Assembly: GCF_030063355.1 (NCBI RefSeq) | Contig: NZ_JASISZ010000067.1 | Location: forward strand, 1 to 45,731 | Direction: 5' to 3' | DNA length: 45,731 bases | Source of the DNA: Streptomyces sp. PH10-H1 | Lineage (GTDB): Bacteria > Actinomycetota > Actinomycetes > Streptomycetales > Streptomycetaceae | Shown: positions 7,596 through 16,333 of the stretch, in pieces | How the letters are laid out: every line of letters begins with the position of its first letter | Position numbering within the stretch: position 1 is the stretch's first letter | The notes under the pieces: model-generated | What the model was told of the DNA's origin: nothing | What the model saw: only the letters and a program-made list of their open reading frames with translations | Database searches by the model: none | Position numbers and translations under genes: made by a program

Positions 7596-8433
7596 ATGGA
7601 GGAGCGCTATGTGTTGGTGGGTGTCGACGGATCCGGTCCGGGCCTGGCCGCCGCCCGCTGGGGCGCTGAGGAGGCAGAACGGCGAGGCTGCGCGCTGCGG
7701 CTGGCCTGCGCGCGGACGGAAGCGTACGAGGACGCCCAGCTGTTGTCCGCGACGGCCGGGCGGCAGGCCGCCGGTTCGGGGAGCGGTCCTGACGTCGATG
7801 CCAGCTCTCTCACGGAGTCGACGGAGCGCTGGCCGCCGTGCGGTTACGGCATCCCCGGCTGGTGGTGGCGGAGCTGCGGGGGACGGACAGGGCGACGGGG
7901 ATCTCTGCGATATCGGCGGCGGCAGCCGCGGCCGAGATTCTGGTGCTGAGCGCGCTCCATCGCGAGAATCTCCAGGTGGCGGCGTGTGCGCCCTGCCCGG
8001 TCGTCCTGGTCCGCGCGGCGGTGGACGGAGAGGTCGTCCGCGGGTTGGATGCGCGCCGGCCGGCGGACACGGCCACCGGGTTCGCCTTCGACGCGGCTCG
8101 GCGACGCCGCACCCGGCTGCGCGTCGTACACGCCTGGCGGCTGCCGATGCCGTCCGCCGGCCGGATCCTGTACTCCGTGCTTGAGGACGATCGCGCGGAG
8201 TGGGAGGACGGGGAGGTCCAGACACTCGCCGATGCGCGCGCGTCTGGCGGGAGAAGTACCCGGAGGTGGAAGTGCTGCCGGACGTCCGGCTGTTCCCCGC
8301 CTCATGGGCGCTGGTGAACGCGTCCGCCCGGGCCGGACTGCTGGTGCTCGGGCGCGGTCCGCGAGGCCTCGGCCCGGTGGCACACGCGGTGGCGGAGTTC
8401 GCGGAGTGCCCGGTGGCCCTCGTGGCCCAGTGA
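7596..8433 (+). pseudogene. Universal stress protein, broken by two frameshifts
   Basis: Three overlapping frames together make one UspA-like protein. The N-terminal piece is YVLVGVDGSGPGLAAARWGA, from the ATG at 7596 or a GTG at 7611 that is better placed behind GGAGGA. A middle piece in a second frame (about 7838-8230) includes VAACAPCPVVLVRAAVDGEV and RLRVVHAWRLPMPS. A C-terminal piece in a third frame (about 8230-8433) includes GLLVLGRGPRGLGPVAHAV. At least two frame changes are needed, near 7800-7840 and 8230-8250. The intact paralogue lies at 5342-6271. Decay is more likely than two independent sequencing errors, but errors are not excluded. Confidence 0.75.
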
Positions 8434-8494
8434 CGGGCAGCTGTGTCCCGTCCGTGCTCCGCGTCAGTGCCGTTTTCGTCCGATGGGACCGGAT

Positions 8495-8512
8495 GGCCCA
8501 TGAAGCGGGGCC
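8495..8512. promoter_or_regulatory. Diverged copy of the stress-island box upstream of the CBS gene
   Basis: GGCCCATGAAGCGGGGCC differs from the box in the 43-bp repeats at only 3 of 18 positions and keeps the TGAAGC centre. It is 117 bp upstream of the CBS-BON start codon. It is probably the same regulator's site. Confidence 0.5.
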
Positions 8513-8628
8513 GGGTAGCCCCTGGGGAAGTGGCCGCCGGCGGCGGACGCTGGAGACACCATCCGCAGGAGACCGGCCCTGAGACGCACCCGATGTACGG
8601 CTGCCGGCACCGAGGAGGAGTACGAGCG

Positions 8629-9351
8629 ATGAAACACAACAGGATCTCCGACGTCATGACGAGCGACGTCGTCAAAGCGGTCTACGGCACACCGTTCAAG
8701 GTGGTCGCCGAACGGCTCTCCCGGCACCGCATCAGCGGCCTTCCGGTGGTGGACGGCGACGACAAGGTCATCGGTGTCATCTCCGAGTCCGACCTGATGA
8801 CGCGGCAGGCCGCGGTCGCGGAGGACGGTCACCAGTCCCGGTGGCCGCGGATATCGCGATCCGCCCGTAAGGAACTCGCCAAGGCCCGGGCACTGACCGC
8901 GGGCCAGTTGATGTCCCAGCCTGCGGTCACCGCGCACGCCGAGGACTCGATCGCCGAGGCCGCCCGCATCATGGCGCAGCACCGTGTCGAACGCATGCCG
9001 GTGATCGACGAGCAGGACCGGCTGGTCGGCATCGTGACCCGGCGCGACCTGCTCCAGGTCTTCCTCAGGCCCGACGCCGAACTGCGTCGCGAGGTGATCG
9101 ACGAAGTCCTGGTTCGCACCTTGTGGCTGGCACCGGAGATCATCGGCGTCAGCGCCCGCGACGGCCTGGTGACGCTGGAAGGCCGCCTGGACCGTCGCAG
9201 CGAAGCCGGCATCGCGGTCCATCTGACCCGCCAGACCGACGGCGTGGTCGCGGTCATCGACAAATTGACCTACCGGCTGGACGACTCCCATATCCAGCCC
9301 ACCGAACAGGCCATGCACGGCGTGGCCGACGACTTGATGCGAAAGCTGTGA
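8629..9351 (+). CDS. CBS-pair and BON domain protein
   Basis: This 240-residue cytoplasmic protein starts at the ATG at 8629, behind GAGGAGGAG. Two CBS motifs (about residues 8-58 with RISGLPVVDGDDKVIGVISE, and 85-145 with VERMPVIDEQDRLVGIVTRR) would bind adenine nucleotides. A BON domain follows (about 155-215, with GLVTLEGRLDRRSEAGIAV). CBS-BON proteins are regular members of UspA/hypoxia loci in actinobacteria and are thought to sense energy charge. The flavodoxin gene starts 10 bp downstream, so the two are co-transcribed. Confidence 0.88.
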   Translation: MKHNRISDVMTSDVVKAVYGTPFKVVAERLSRHRISGLPVVDGDDKVIGVISESDLMTRQAAVAEDGHQSRWPRISRSARKELAKARALTAGQLMSQPAVTAHAEDSIAEAARIMAQHRVERMPVIDEQDRLVGIVTRRDLLQVFLRPDAELRREVIDEVLVRTLWLAPEIIGVSARDGLVTLEGRLDRRSEAGIAVHLTRQTDGVVAVIDKLTYRLDDSHIQPTEQAMHGVADDLMRKL

Positions 9352-9361
9352 GAGGCCGGCC

Positions 9362-9871
9362 ATGAGTGAGCGTGTACTCGTCGCGTACGGAACGAAGAAC
9401 AACTCGACCGCCGGGATCGCCGAAATGATCGGCGAGGCGTTGCGCGGTGAGGACCTGAGTGTGGACGTGCTGCCCGCGGCCACGGTGGCGGACATCAGCC
9501 CGTACGGCCCCGTGATTCTCGGCGGCAGCCTCTACGCCGGGCGCTGGCACCGGGAGGCCGTCCATTTCGCCCGGCGGCACCGCAAGGCGCTGAACGAACG
9601 TCCGGTGTGGCTGTTCAGCAGTGGCCCGCTCGACGCAAGCGCGAGCGAACGGGACATCCCCCCGGTGTCCGGAGTACGGCGCATCGCCGAACGCCTGGAT
9701 GCCCACGGGCACGCCACGTTCGGTGGTTCCCTGGACGAGAACCCCCGGGGACGGTTCGCCCGGATGATGGCCGGGTCCGGCCGCGCCGGTGACTTCCGCG
9801 ATCCGGAGCAGATCCGCGTATGGGCGGTCGGCATCGCGCGGGAACTCGCCCGGGAGGCCTCGACACAGTGA
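9362..9871 (+). CDS. Flavodoxin-domain protein
   Basis: This 169-residue protein has an N-terminal FMN-binding segment VLVAYGTKNNSTAGIAEMIG, where flavodoxins bind the FMN phosphate, and a GGSLYAGRWHREA loop. It resembles the HemG/protoporphyrinogen oxidase-like flavodoxins found next to UspA and CBS genes. It probably carries electrons in a stress or low-oxygen redox reaction; the partner is not identifiable. It is coupled to the CBS-BON gene by a 10-bp gap. Confidence 0.85.
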   Translation: MSERVLVAYGTKNNSTAGIAEMIGEALRGEDLSVDVLPAATVADISPYGPVILGGSLYAGRWHREAVHFARRHRKALNERPVWLFSSGPLDASASERDIPPVSGVRRIAERLDAHGHATFGGSLDENPRGRFARMMAGSGRAGDFRDPEQIRVWAVGIARELAREASTQ

Positions 9872-9906
9872 GGGAGCCGATCTCCTGGAACCCCGCCGGG
9901 CGGCAT

Positions 9907-9920
9907 GGTCCATTCGGCCC
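9907..9920. promoter_or_regulatory. Possible autoregulatory box of the response regulator
   Basis: GGTCC-ATTC-GGCCC lies 55 bp before the response regulator start and keeps the GGNCC/TTC/GGNCC layout of the other island boxes with a shorter spacer. This is suggestive only. Confidence 0.35.
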
Positions 9921-9974
9921 TGTCGTCCACGTGGCCGCGTAGGACACGATGGAAGGGAGTGACAGGGGACCGAC

Positions 9975-10652
9975 ATGAGCGCCGTACCGAAGCCGATCAG
10001 GGTGTTCCTGGTCGACGACCACGAGGTGGTCCGCCGCGGAGTGAAGGACCTGCTGGATTCGGAGGAGGGCATCGAGGTCGTCGGCGATGCCGGCACCGTG
10101 GAACGTGCCTTGGCCCGGGGCCCCGCGCTCCGCCCCGATGTCGCGGTCCTCGATGTGCGGCTGCCGGACGGCGACGGCATCACCCTCTGCCGGGAATTGC
10201 GCTCCCGGATGCCCACGCTCGCCTGCCTGATGCTCACCTCGTTCGATGACGACGACGCCCTGCTGGATTCGATCATGGCCGGCGCGGCCGGTTACGTTCT
10301 CAAGCAGATCAGGGGATCCGACCTGGTCCAGGCCGTGCGGACCGTCGCCTCCGGCCAGTCCATGCTCGACCCGGGTACCACGGCCCGGCTGATGAGCAGC
10401 CTGCGCGGCGGCGACGCCCAGGGCGAGGCCGCGGACGACCCGCTGTCCCAGCTCTCCTCGCGTGAGCGGGAGATCGTCTCGCTCATCGGTGAGGGTCTTA
10501 CGAACCGGCAGATCGGAAAAGAGCTCTACCTCTCCGAGAAGACCGTCAAGAATCACATCTCCCGGCTGCTGGCGAAGCTCGGCGTGGAGCGCCGGATCCA
10601 GGCAGCCATGCTCTCCTCCCACCTGGAGTACCGCTCCGAGGACCAGCACTAG
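9975..10652 (+). CDS. NarL/LuxR-family response regulator, DevR/OsdR-like
   Basis: This 225-residue two-component regulator has a receiver domain with the acidic pair in FLVDDHEVVRRG (Asp14/15), phospho-acceptor Asp60 in VAVLDVRLPDGDG, Thr88 and Lys110. A LuxR-type helix-turn-helix follows (about residues 150-210: LSSREREIVSLIGEGLTNRQ ... SEKTVKNHISRLLAKLGV). Together with the neighbouring UspA, CBS, flavodoxin and Acg-like nitroreductase genes, this matches DevR/DosR of mycobacteria and OsdR of Streptomyces, regulators of hypoxia and development. No histidine kinase gene lies in the window, so its partner must be elsewhere or be shared. Confidence 0.85.
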   Translation: MSAVPKPIRVFLVDDHEVVRRGVKDLLDSEEGIEVVGDAGTVERALARGPALRPDVAVLDVRLPDGDGITLCRELRSRMPTLACLMLTSFDDDDALLDSIMAGAAGYVLKQIRGSDLVQAVRTVASGQSMLDPGTTARLMSSLRGGDAQGEAADDPLSQLSSREREIVSLIGEGLTNRQIGKELYLSEKTVKNHISRLLAKLGVERRIQAAMLSSHLEYRSEDQH

Positions 10653-10783
10653 GGCTAGGGCTCGGGCTAGGACAGCGCTGGGCCGACCGGCCCCCGGTTC
10701 GGCCCGGGTGGCCCCTGCCTCTCTGCCGGTCTCCGCGCGAAGATGGACATATCAGCATGGAGACCATCCGGGAGGAGACCGTT

Positions 10784-11791
10784 ATGCGAACCGTGTCTGC
10801 CAGGGTCCCCGCACTCGATGCGTCGACGTTGGAGCAACTGATCTCGGCCGCTGTCGCGGCGCCGTCCATCCACAACACCCAGCCCTGGCGATACCGCTTC
10901 GTCCCGGCCACCAGCACGCTGGAAGTCCGCGCCGCCACGGAACGCACCTTGCGTCACACCGACCCCGCCGGACGCGCCCTGCACCTGTCCGTGGGAGCCG
11001 CCGTCTTCAATCTGCGGGTCGCGATCGCGCACTTCGGCTGGGAACCCGTGCTGCGCCTGCTGCCCGATCCCGCGGAGCCCCGGCTGCTCGCCTCCGTACG
11101 GCTCGCAGGCCCGCCGCGCACCGGCTCGGCCCACCGCGGGGACCTGTACGACGTCATCCGGCGCCGCCACAGCAGCCGGCTGCCGTTCTCCGACCGGCCG
11201 CTCGCGGAATCGCTGCGGGCCGAACTCGCCGACTGCGCCCACCAGGAAGGGGCCGTTCTGCGCTTCCCCGACACACAGGAGGCCGGACGGCTGATCCAGC
11301 TCACGGCCGAGGCCGAGCGGCGCGACATCAGCAACCAGGGGCGCTGCGAGGAGAGCCGCCAGTGGATCGGCGGAACCGAAGACGGTGCGCTGGGGATTCC
11401 GGACGCGGCGATCGGACCGCTGGACGCCGAGGGCCACCTTCCGGTCCGCGACTTCTCCGCCCTGCGCCGCTCCGGGCTGCCTCCCTCGCAGCCGTTCGAG
11501 AAGCGGCCCGTGATCGCGGTGCTCTCCACGGTGCACGACCGCAGCGCGAACTGGCTGCGCGCCGGCCAGGCTCTGGAGCACGTCCTGCTGCTCGCTACGG
11601 CTGAACACGTACGGTGCTCACTCCTGCACCAGGCCCTGGAGTGGTCCGACCTGCGCTGGGCCCTGCGGGGCAGCGCGAGTGGACCAGGCCATGTCCAGAT
11701 GCTGCTGCGACTGGGATACGGACCGCAGGGTCCGGCGACGCCGCGTCTCCCGGCCGCTGAGGTGCTGCGGGACAGCGACAAGAAGACGTAG
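10784..11791 (+). CDS. Acg-family nitroreductase-like protein
   Basis: This 335-residue protein starts at the ATG at 10784, behind GGGAGGAGA; an in-frame ATG at 10757 has no comparable site. It begins with the flavin-binding phrase AAVAAPSIHNTQPWRYRF and contains RRHSSRLPFSDRPL, typical of the two-domain Acg nitroreductase family. The Mycobacterium tuberculosis member (Acg, Rv2032) is controlled by DosR and may sequester FMN rather than reduce a substrate. A GC-rich palindromic patch at 10689-10705 upstream could be a box for the neighbouring regulator. Confidence 0.85.
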   Translation: MRTVSARVPALDASTLEQLISAAVAAPSIHNTQPWRYRFVPATSTLEVRAATERTLRHTDPAGRALHLSVGAAVFNLRVAIAHFGWEPVLRLLPDPAEPRLLASVRLAGPPRTGSAHRGDLYDVIRRRHSSRLPFSDRPLAESLRAELADCAHQEGAVLRFPDTQEAGRLIQLTAEAERRDISNQGRCEESRQWIGGTEDGALGIPDAAIGPLDAEGHLPVRDFSALRRSGLPPSQPFEKRPVIAVLSTVHDRSANWLRAGQALEHVLLLATAEHVRCSLLHQALEWSDLRWALRGSASGPGHVQMLLRLGYGPQGPATPRLPAAEVLRDSDKKT

Positions 11792-11855
11792 CGACGAGGC
11801 GATGTAGCGATGAGCGGGTGTGCGGGTGGCGGTACCTGGACGGTGACCGGGCGCT

Positions 11856-13463
11856 TCAGGCAGTCACCGAGGGTATTGCCGGCGTGGACTGCCAGAAGCC
11901 GCATTGGTGGTCGGCGGCGAACGAGGTGGACGTCCGGATCGCCTCAGGGTTCAGGGTGAGGACGCTGTCATCGGGCCCGGCCTGCGGCCATGCGGCCTGC
12001 CCGGGGACATGGGGATCGCCGGAGCGGGCGAACGCGCCCCAGTAGCGCTTCATGTGATCGGCCAGCTCGGCCTGGACGACCGTCAGGGGCCTGTCGCTCA
12101 TGGTGAAGTCGTGCAGGTAGGCGAGTTCGGCGCTGTGGCCGTTGGCCATGTCCAGCCCGGGGACCTGTGCCCCGTACAGGGTCGGCGAATCGGGGTCGTC
12201 GAACTCGTAGGCGTAGGTGGGTACTTGAGTGGAGAACAGCTGGGCCGTCCAGTAGGTGTGGCAGGCGAAGGTGGAGTCGGTGAGAAGCGCCGACAGCGCG
12301 AAGTACGGAGTGGGGTACTTCGAGAGCGGATAGCGCCCCAGAACCTGGGACGCCGCCGGCCCGTAGTCCGCGGTCACCTTGTCCAGGTACTCCTGCGCGG
12401 TCAGATACGGCTGGGTCAGTGCGACGAAGAGTCTGCTCTCGGCGCGATTGCTCCCGATCAGTACCGGCACCTTGTTCCAGGTCCCGGAGGCGATGGCCGA
12501 TGCGGGCTGCGCCGGCAGCAGACCATCGCCGAACGCGGGCCCGGAGGTGGGGTGGGTACGAGCGGCCGCGATCAGATCGGCGACCGGCGCGGCCCGCAGA
12601 CAGACGGAGCGGGCCGCCGGTTGGGGACAGCCGGCCGCGGCGGCGAAGGCCCGGCTCTCGGCCTCCGCCCGGGCGCGTCCCGGGGAACGCAGCAGAGTGC
12701 ACGGTCCGCTCTGCAGCACGGCGCGGGTGAACAGTCGGGCCGCCTGCGGCGCCGCCAGCATCGCGCACACCGACCCGCTGCCGGCGGACTGTCCGGAGAC
12801 CGTGACATCGGCCGGATCTCCGTCGAACGCCGCTATGTTCTCCCGGGTCCACTTCAGGGCCGCGATCTGGTCCATCAGGCCCCATGAGCCGGAATCGAGA
12901 GCGTTCTGCCGGGCGAGTTCGGGAAGCGCCAGATATCCGAGCTGGCCGAGCCGGTAGTTGATGCTGACCACGATCGTGTGAGTGAGGTCGGCCATGGTGC
13001 GTCCGCCGAACTGGGTTCCGGTGCCCTGGCTGTAGGCGCCTCCATGGATCCACAGGAGCACCGGGAGCCGCTCCCCGGGCCGGGCGCTCCACGGCCGGTA
13101 AACGTCGAGGTAGAGGCAGTCCTCACTTACGGCTTGGGGATCGCGGAGTCCGAACGGGGAGAACTGCGGACAGGCGGGCGCCAGGTGGGTGGCGTCCCGC
13201 ACCCCGCTCCACCGCTGGGGCTGCTGCGGTGGTAGGAAGCGCAGTGCTCCCACAGGTGGCGCCGCGTAGGGGACGCCGAGGAATTCCTCGGCGCCGTCGT
13301 GGATGTGTCCGGCCAGGCGGCCCTGGGCAATGGTGACGACCGGGTGCGCGGAGGGGGCAGGGGGAGGATCCGCCGCAGCCGGCAGCATCTGGAGGAACAG
13401 TGTGGCCAGGGCGATGAGCGTGGCCACCAACAGCGACGGACGGGGTGAGCGCGGTCTGTTCAC
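11856..13463 (-). CDS. Secreted carboxylesterase (type B family)
   Basis: This is a 535-residue protein from the GTG at 13463, preceded by GGAG. The upstream in-frame extension is not convincing. A Sec signal peptide (NRPRSPRPSLLVATLIALAT ... AAA, cleavage near residue 32) directs export. The alpha/beta-hydrolase core shows the oxyanion-hole motif WIHGGAYSQGTG, the nucleophile elbow GQSAGS and the type B signature EDCLYLDVYRP. It hydrolyses esters outside the cell; the substrate is unknown. It lies downstream of the SurE and MFS genes on the same strand and may belong to the LacI-like regulon inferred here. Confidence 0.88.
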   Translation of the reverse strand: MNRPRSPRPSLLVATLIALATLFLQMLPAAADPPPAPSAHPVVTIAQGRLAGHIHDGAEEFLGVPYAAPPVGALRFLPPQQPQRWSGVRDATHLAPACPQFSPFGLRDPQAVSEDCLYLDVYRPWSARPGERLPVLLWIHGGAYSQGTGTQFGGRTMADLTHTIVVSINYRLGQLGYLALPELARQNALDSGSWGLMDQIAALKWTRENIAAFDGDPADVTVSGQSAGSGSVCAMLAAPQAARLFTRAVLQSGPCTLLRSPGRARAEAESRAFAAAAGCPQPAARSVCLRAAPVADLIAAARTHPTSGPAFGDGLLPAQPASAIASGTWNKVPVLIGSNRAESRLFVALTQPYLTAQEYLDKVTADYGPAASQVLGRYPLSKYPTPYFALSALLTDSTFACHTYWTAQLFSTQVPTYAYEFDDPDSPTLYGAQVPGLDMANGHSAELAYLHDFTMSDRPLTVVQAELADHMKRYWGAFARSGDPHVPGQAAWPQAGPDDSVLTLNPEAIRTSTSFAADHQCGFWQSTPAIPSVTA

Positions 13464-13659
13464 GGGTTCTCCAGCAGTCGGGGAGCCCCGGCCGGCCCAG
13501 CGCGCTGCTGCCCCTCCGCAGTACCGGTGAAGGCGCAGTGTGCGAGGCCGGCCGAGGCACGGAGTGCAGAATGAGGTCAGCGGCTGGATGTGACGGGGAA
13601 GACGGAGGTCCGCCCTGGCTGTCCCGGCCGGCACGCGACCCGTCGGTGGTGCGGGGCTG

Positions 13660-14565
13660 TTACGGCCGCAGGCCGGCGAGCAGCGCGGCGGTTGTGGCGA
13701 AGTCGGCGATGCCGGAGTTCCAGTCGGGGTTGATCGGGGTGATGGACACCTTGTCGGCGAGGAGGGCCTCCACGTCGCCTCCCTCGACGGCGGGCTGCAT
13801 GACCACGCTGACGCTCACCTTCCAGGTGCCGTCCCCGGCGTCGGTGAAGTGCGGTGCGAGGACGGGCTGCGGGTCCTGAGTGGTGACGGCCGCTCCGTGG
13901 GCGATGCCCGTGCCGTCCGCACCGACGACGGGGTGGTCGACGTTCAGGCCGAGACCCTCGGGCAGCAGCCGTCCCGACTTCGCGTGTGCCCGCAGCCGGT
14001 CGATGAGCTTGACGGTGAAGTCACTGGTGGGCTTCATGGCGTTGAGCGTGGATTCGAGTACGGGCGCGGCCAGGCCACCGGTACTCACCGCGATCGCGGG
14101 AACGCCGTGCTCCAGCGCCGCCACGGCGCCGCCGACGGTCCCGGAGTGCGTCGCCAGAGCTGCGACGTTCGGCCCGAAGTTGGTGCCGGAGACCACCAGA
14201 TCGGGCGCTTGGCCGGAGAAGACCTCGGAGAGGCCGAACGCCACCGCGTCGCCGGGAGTGCCGTCCACGGCCCACACCTTCGGCTCGGGGTGCTTGATCG
14301 TGATGGTGGTGGCGGTCATCATCTTCGTTCCCGCGCCGCTCTGGTTGGTGAGCGGGGCGACGATGGTGACGTCGTGCCCGGCGGCGGTCAGCCGCTGGTA
14401 CAGCGTACGGATCCCCGGGGCGTTGTACCCGTCGTCGTTGGTGAGCAGGATCCGCAGCGGCCCGGGCGGAGTGACCTGCGGCGAGGCAGCCGCGGGCACC
14501 GTTCCGGCAAGAGCAGGCGTACACAGCAGCAGGGCTGCCAGCGGCAGAAGTCGCGTGCGTCTCAC
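13660..14565 (-). CDS. surE: Exported SurE-type 5'/3'-nucleotidase
   Basis: This 301-residue protein starts at the GTG at 14565, behind AAGGAG. The N-terminus RRTRLLPLAALLLCTPALAG is a signal peptide, unlike classic cytosolic SurE. The metal-binding SurE signature ILLTNDDG (about residues 39-46) and the SGTNFGPN loop are intact, so phosphatase activity toward nucleotides or other phosphomonoesters is expected, outside the membrane. Secreted SurE forms are known in Streptomyces. Two strong hairpins separate it from the upstream MFS gene, so it may have its own promoter or depend on read-through. Confidence 0.85.
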   Translation of the reverse strand: MRRTRLLPLAALLLCTPALAGTVPAAASPQVTPPGPLRILLTNDDGYNAPGIRTLYQRLTAAGHDVTIVAPLTNQSGAGTKMMTATTITIKHPEPKVWAVDGTPGDAVAFGLSEVFSGQAPDLVVSGTNFGPNVAALATHSGTVGGAVAALEHGVPAIAVSTGGLAAPVLESTLNAMKPTSDFTVKLIDRLRAHAKSGRLLPEGLGLNVDHPVVGADGTGIAHGAAVTTQDPQPVLAPHFTDAGDGTWKVSVSVVMQPAVEGGDVEALLADKVSITPINPDWNSGIADFATTAALLAGLRP

Positions 14566-14610
14566 GATGTGCTCCTTGGGGTTCAGGGGGTTGGAGTTCA
14601 GGGTTGGAAC

Positions 14611-14645
14611 CGGCGGGCGCACGCCCCTCGACAATGCGCCCGCCG
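14611..14645 (-). terminator. Hairpin terminator between MFS and SurE genes
   Basis: CGGCGGGCGCA (14611-14621) and TGCGCCCGCCG (14635-14645) are perfect 11-bp arms around a 13-base loop. There is no T-run, as is usual in Streptomyces. It sits after the MFS stop on the leftward strand. Confidence 0.6.
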
Positions 14646-14655
14646 GGGCTCTGGG

Positions 14656-14685
14656 CAGACCCGTCCCGGTGCGGATGCGGGTCTG
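14656..14685 (-). terminator. Second hairpin after the MFS gene
   Basis: CAGACCCG (14656-14663) and CGGGTCTG (14678-14685) form 8-bp arms with a 14-base loop, 32 bp after the MFS stop. With the stronger hairpin at 14611-14645 it makes a tandem terminator. Confidence 0.5.
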
Positions 14686-14716
14686 CGGGTGGGTGAACGA
14701 GTAGGTCAGCGGCGGG

Positions 14717-15964
14717 TCAGCGGACGCTGCGGATCGGGAGGATCGCCAGTGCGCCGAGCAGCGACAGGGCGCCGCCGACCAGGAACAGCGGGGTGTACCC
14801 GCCCAGGGTGGTCACGACCGCGGACGCGACGAACGGAGCGATGATCTGCGGTCCGGCGTTGGCGATGTTGAGTACGCCCATGTCGCGGGCGGCGTCCTCC
14901 GCGCGGGGCAGCACCAGAGTGACCAGGGCGGTGTCGACCGCCATGAAGCAGCCGAACGCCAGCCCGTTGAGCGCACTGAAGACGAGCATCCCGGTCCAGG
15001 TGGGACTGACGACGGGGACGACCATGACCAGCCCGGCCAGCGCGGCCGACACACCCACGAACACCTTGCGCCGGTTCCAGCGGTCCGACAGCAGACCGCC
15101 GACCACCGTGGACAGGGCCATCGCGGCCATCGACACGGGGGTGAGGATCGCCATCGCCGCGGCCGGCTTGAGACCGGCGGGCAGCGCGATGTGGTCGTCC
15201 AGGATGTACAGCTGGTAGCCCACGACGGAGAAGTACCCCAGCACCATCAGCGCCCGGCCGATGAAGGCCCAGCGGAAGTCGTGATGGGACAGGGCCGACA
15301 GGAAGGCGGCGAGCTGTTCGCGCCGTGGCACGGACGGAGCAGGCTCACGACGGGGCACATCGCGGCACATGGTGGTCAGCAGGAGCGCGGCGCCGGCGAT
15401 CATGATCCCGAACACCAGGTAGCCGGTGCGCAGATGACCCGCGGTCTGCGAGGCGATCAGCACACCGACCGTGCCGCCGATCGGCAGGGCGAGCCCGACC
15501 AGAGCGGAAGCCGTTCCGCGGCGGGCCGCGGGGATGCGGTCGGGCACCACGGCGGTGACCGCGGCCTGATAGACGTTCATCGTCGCCTGTACCAGGCACC
15601 AGCCGATGCCGACCAGCAGGGCGGTGTGCACACTGCCCAGGAACGCCAGACCTGCCAGCGAGGCGAGGGCGCCGCCCAGGATCCACGGGTTCCGCCGGCC
15701 GGTCCGGTCCGACAGCGCGCCGGCGATCGGATTGAAGGCCGTTGCGAAGACCGCGCTGATCCCGCCCACCACGCCCAGGATGGCGACCTTGTGTGCGGGA
15801 TCGATGGCCTCGATCTGCGTGGGCAGCAGGACGGCGCCGACACCCATGTACACGGCGAGCATGGCGGAGTTGGCCATCAGCAGCAGGGTGAGGAGCCCGC
15901 GCTGCCGGGGCGTTGTCGGTACGGCGTGCGGGCGGGACCGGATCAGTTCGTCGGTGGTCATCAT
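14717..15964 (-). CDS. MFS transporter
   Basis: This 415-residue inner-membrane transporter has about 12 hydrophobic segments. It carries the loop 2-3 signature NPIAGALSDRTGRRNPW and a second-half copy GGLLSDRWNRRKVF. The central cytoplasmic loop (about residues 205-225) is charged. Substrate and direction are not determinable. Upstream lie one LacI-like box (16117-16130) and an inverted TTGACKGYCG element (16304-16333), the same two motif types found before the ABC transporter. That suggests uptake or efflux linked to the aromatic pathway. Confidence 0.85.
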   Translation of the reverse strand: MMTTDELIRSRPHAVPTTPRQRGLLTLLLMANSAMLAVYMGVGAVLLPTQIEAIDPAHKVAILGVVGGISAVFATAFNPIAGALSDRTGRRNPWILGGALASLAGLAFLGSVHTALLVGIGWCLVQATMNVYQAAVTAVVPDRIPAARRGTASALVGLALPIGGTVGVLIASQTAGHLRTGYLVFGIMIAGAALLLTTMCRDVPRREPAPSVPRREQLAAFLSALSHHDFRWAFIGRALMVLGYFSVVGYQLYILDDHIALPAGLKPAAAMAILTPVSMAAMALSTVVGGLLSDRWNRRKVFVGVSAALAGLVMVVPVVSPTWTGMLVFSALNGLAFGCFMAVDTALVTLVLPRAEDAARDMGVLNIANAGPQIIAPFVASAVVTTLGGYTPLFLVGGALSLLGALAILPIRSVR

Positions 15965-16116
15965 GACGACCGCCGGAGGCTGCGGACCGTGCTCTGGGCG
16001 CGGTGGCGATTGTTGAGGTGGTGCATGTCGACTCCTCGGGGACGGAGCGCGAAGGGGAGACGGGCCGCGGGATCGCGCTGCGGCGGCGGAACGCCGCGAG
16101 TGATGTCAATCAGTGA

Positions 16117-16130
16117 GTTACACGTGTTAC
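16117..16130. promoter_or_regulatory. LacI-like box upstream of MFS
   Basis: GTTACACGTGTTAC matches the perfect box at 22474-22487 in 13 of 14 positions and has the central CG typical of LacI-family operators. It lies about 150 bp upstream of the MFS start. Confidence 0.55.
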
Positions 16131-16303
16131 TAGCGCGGTGGAACCCTGTTTAGCACTCGCTGCCGTCCTGCGCCAGACCTCTGTGCGAACCGCGTCGTGG
16201 ATCGTGATGCGGGAGTGGGCGGCCGTCCTTGGCGCGCCCGGCCCGGGTGATCGCGCTCCGGGAGGGGGGCGGGGATGGCGCCGGAAGGCCTGCATCCGCC
16301 CGA

Positions 16304-16333
16304 GGAATATCGAGAGCTTGTGGCGACAGTCAC
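16304..16333 (-). promoter_or_regulatory. Promoter-like element of the TGACTGTCG set (leftward)
   Basis: On the minus strand GTGACT (16328-16333) is followed by GTCGCC... and, after exactly 18 bp, TATTCC. This is the same register as the promoters at 17455, 23161 and 25432. It points toward the MFS gene about 340 bp away. Confidence 0.4.

Noticed and set aside
16117..16130. CACGTG as a random E-box-like match
   Set aside because: A lone CACGTG would be meaningless in GC-rich DNA, but the AT-containing flanks GTTA/TAAC recur at several intergenic sites, so the box was kept as a finding.
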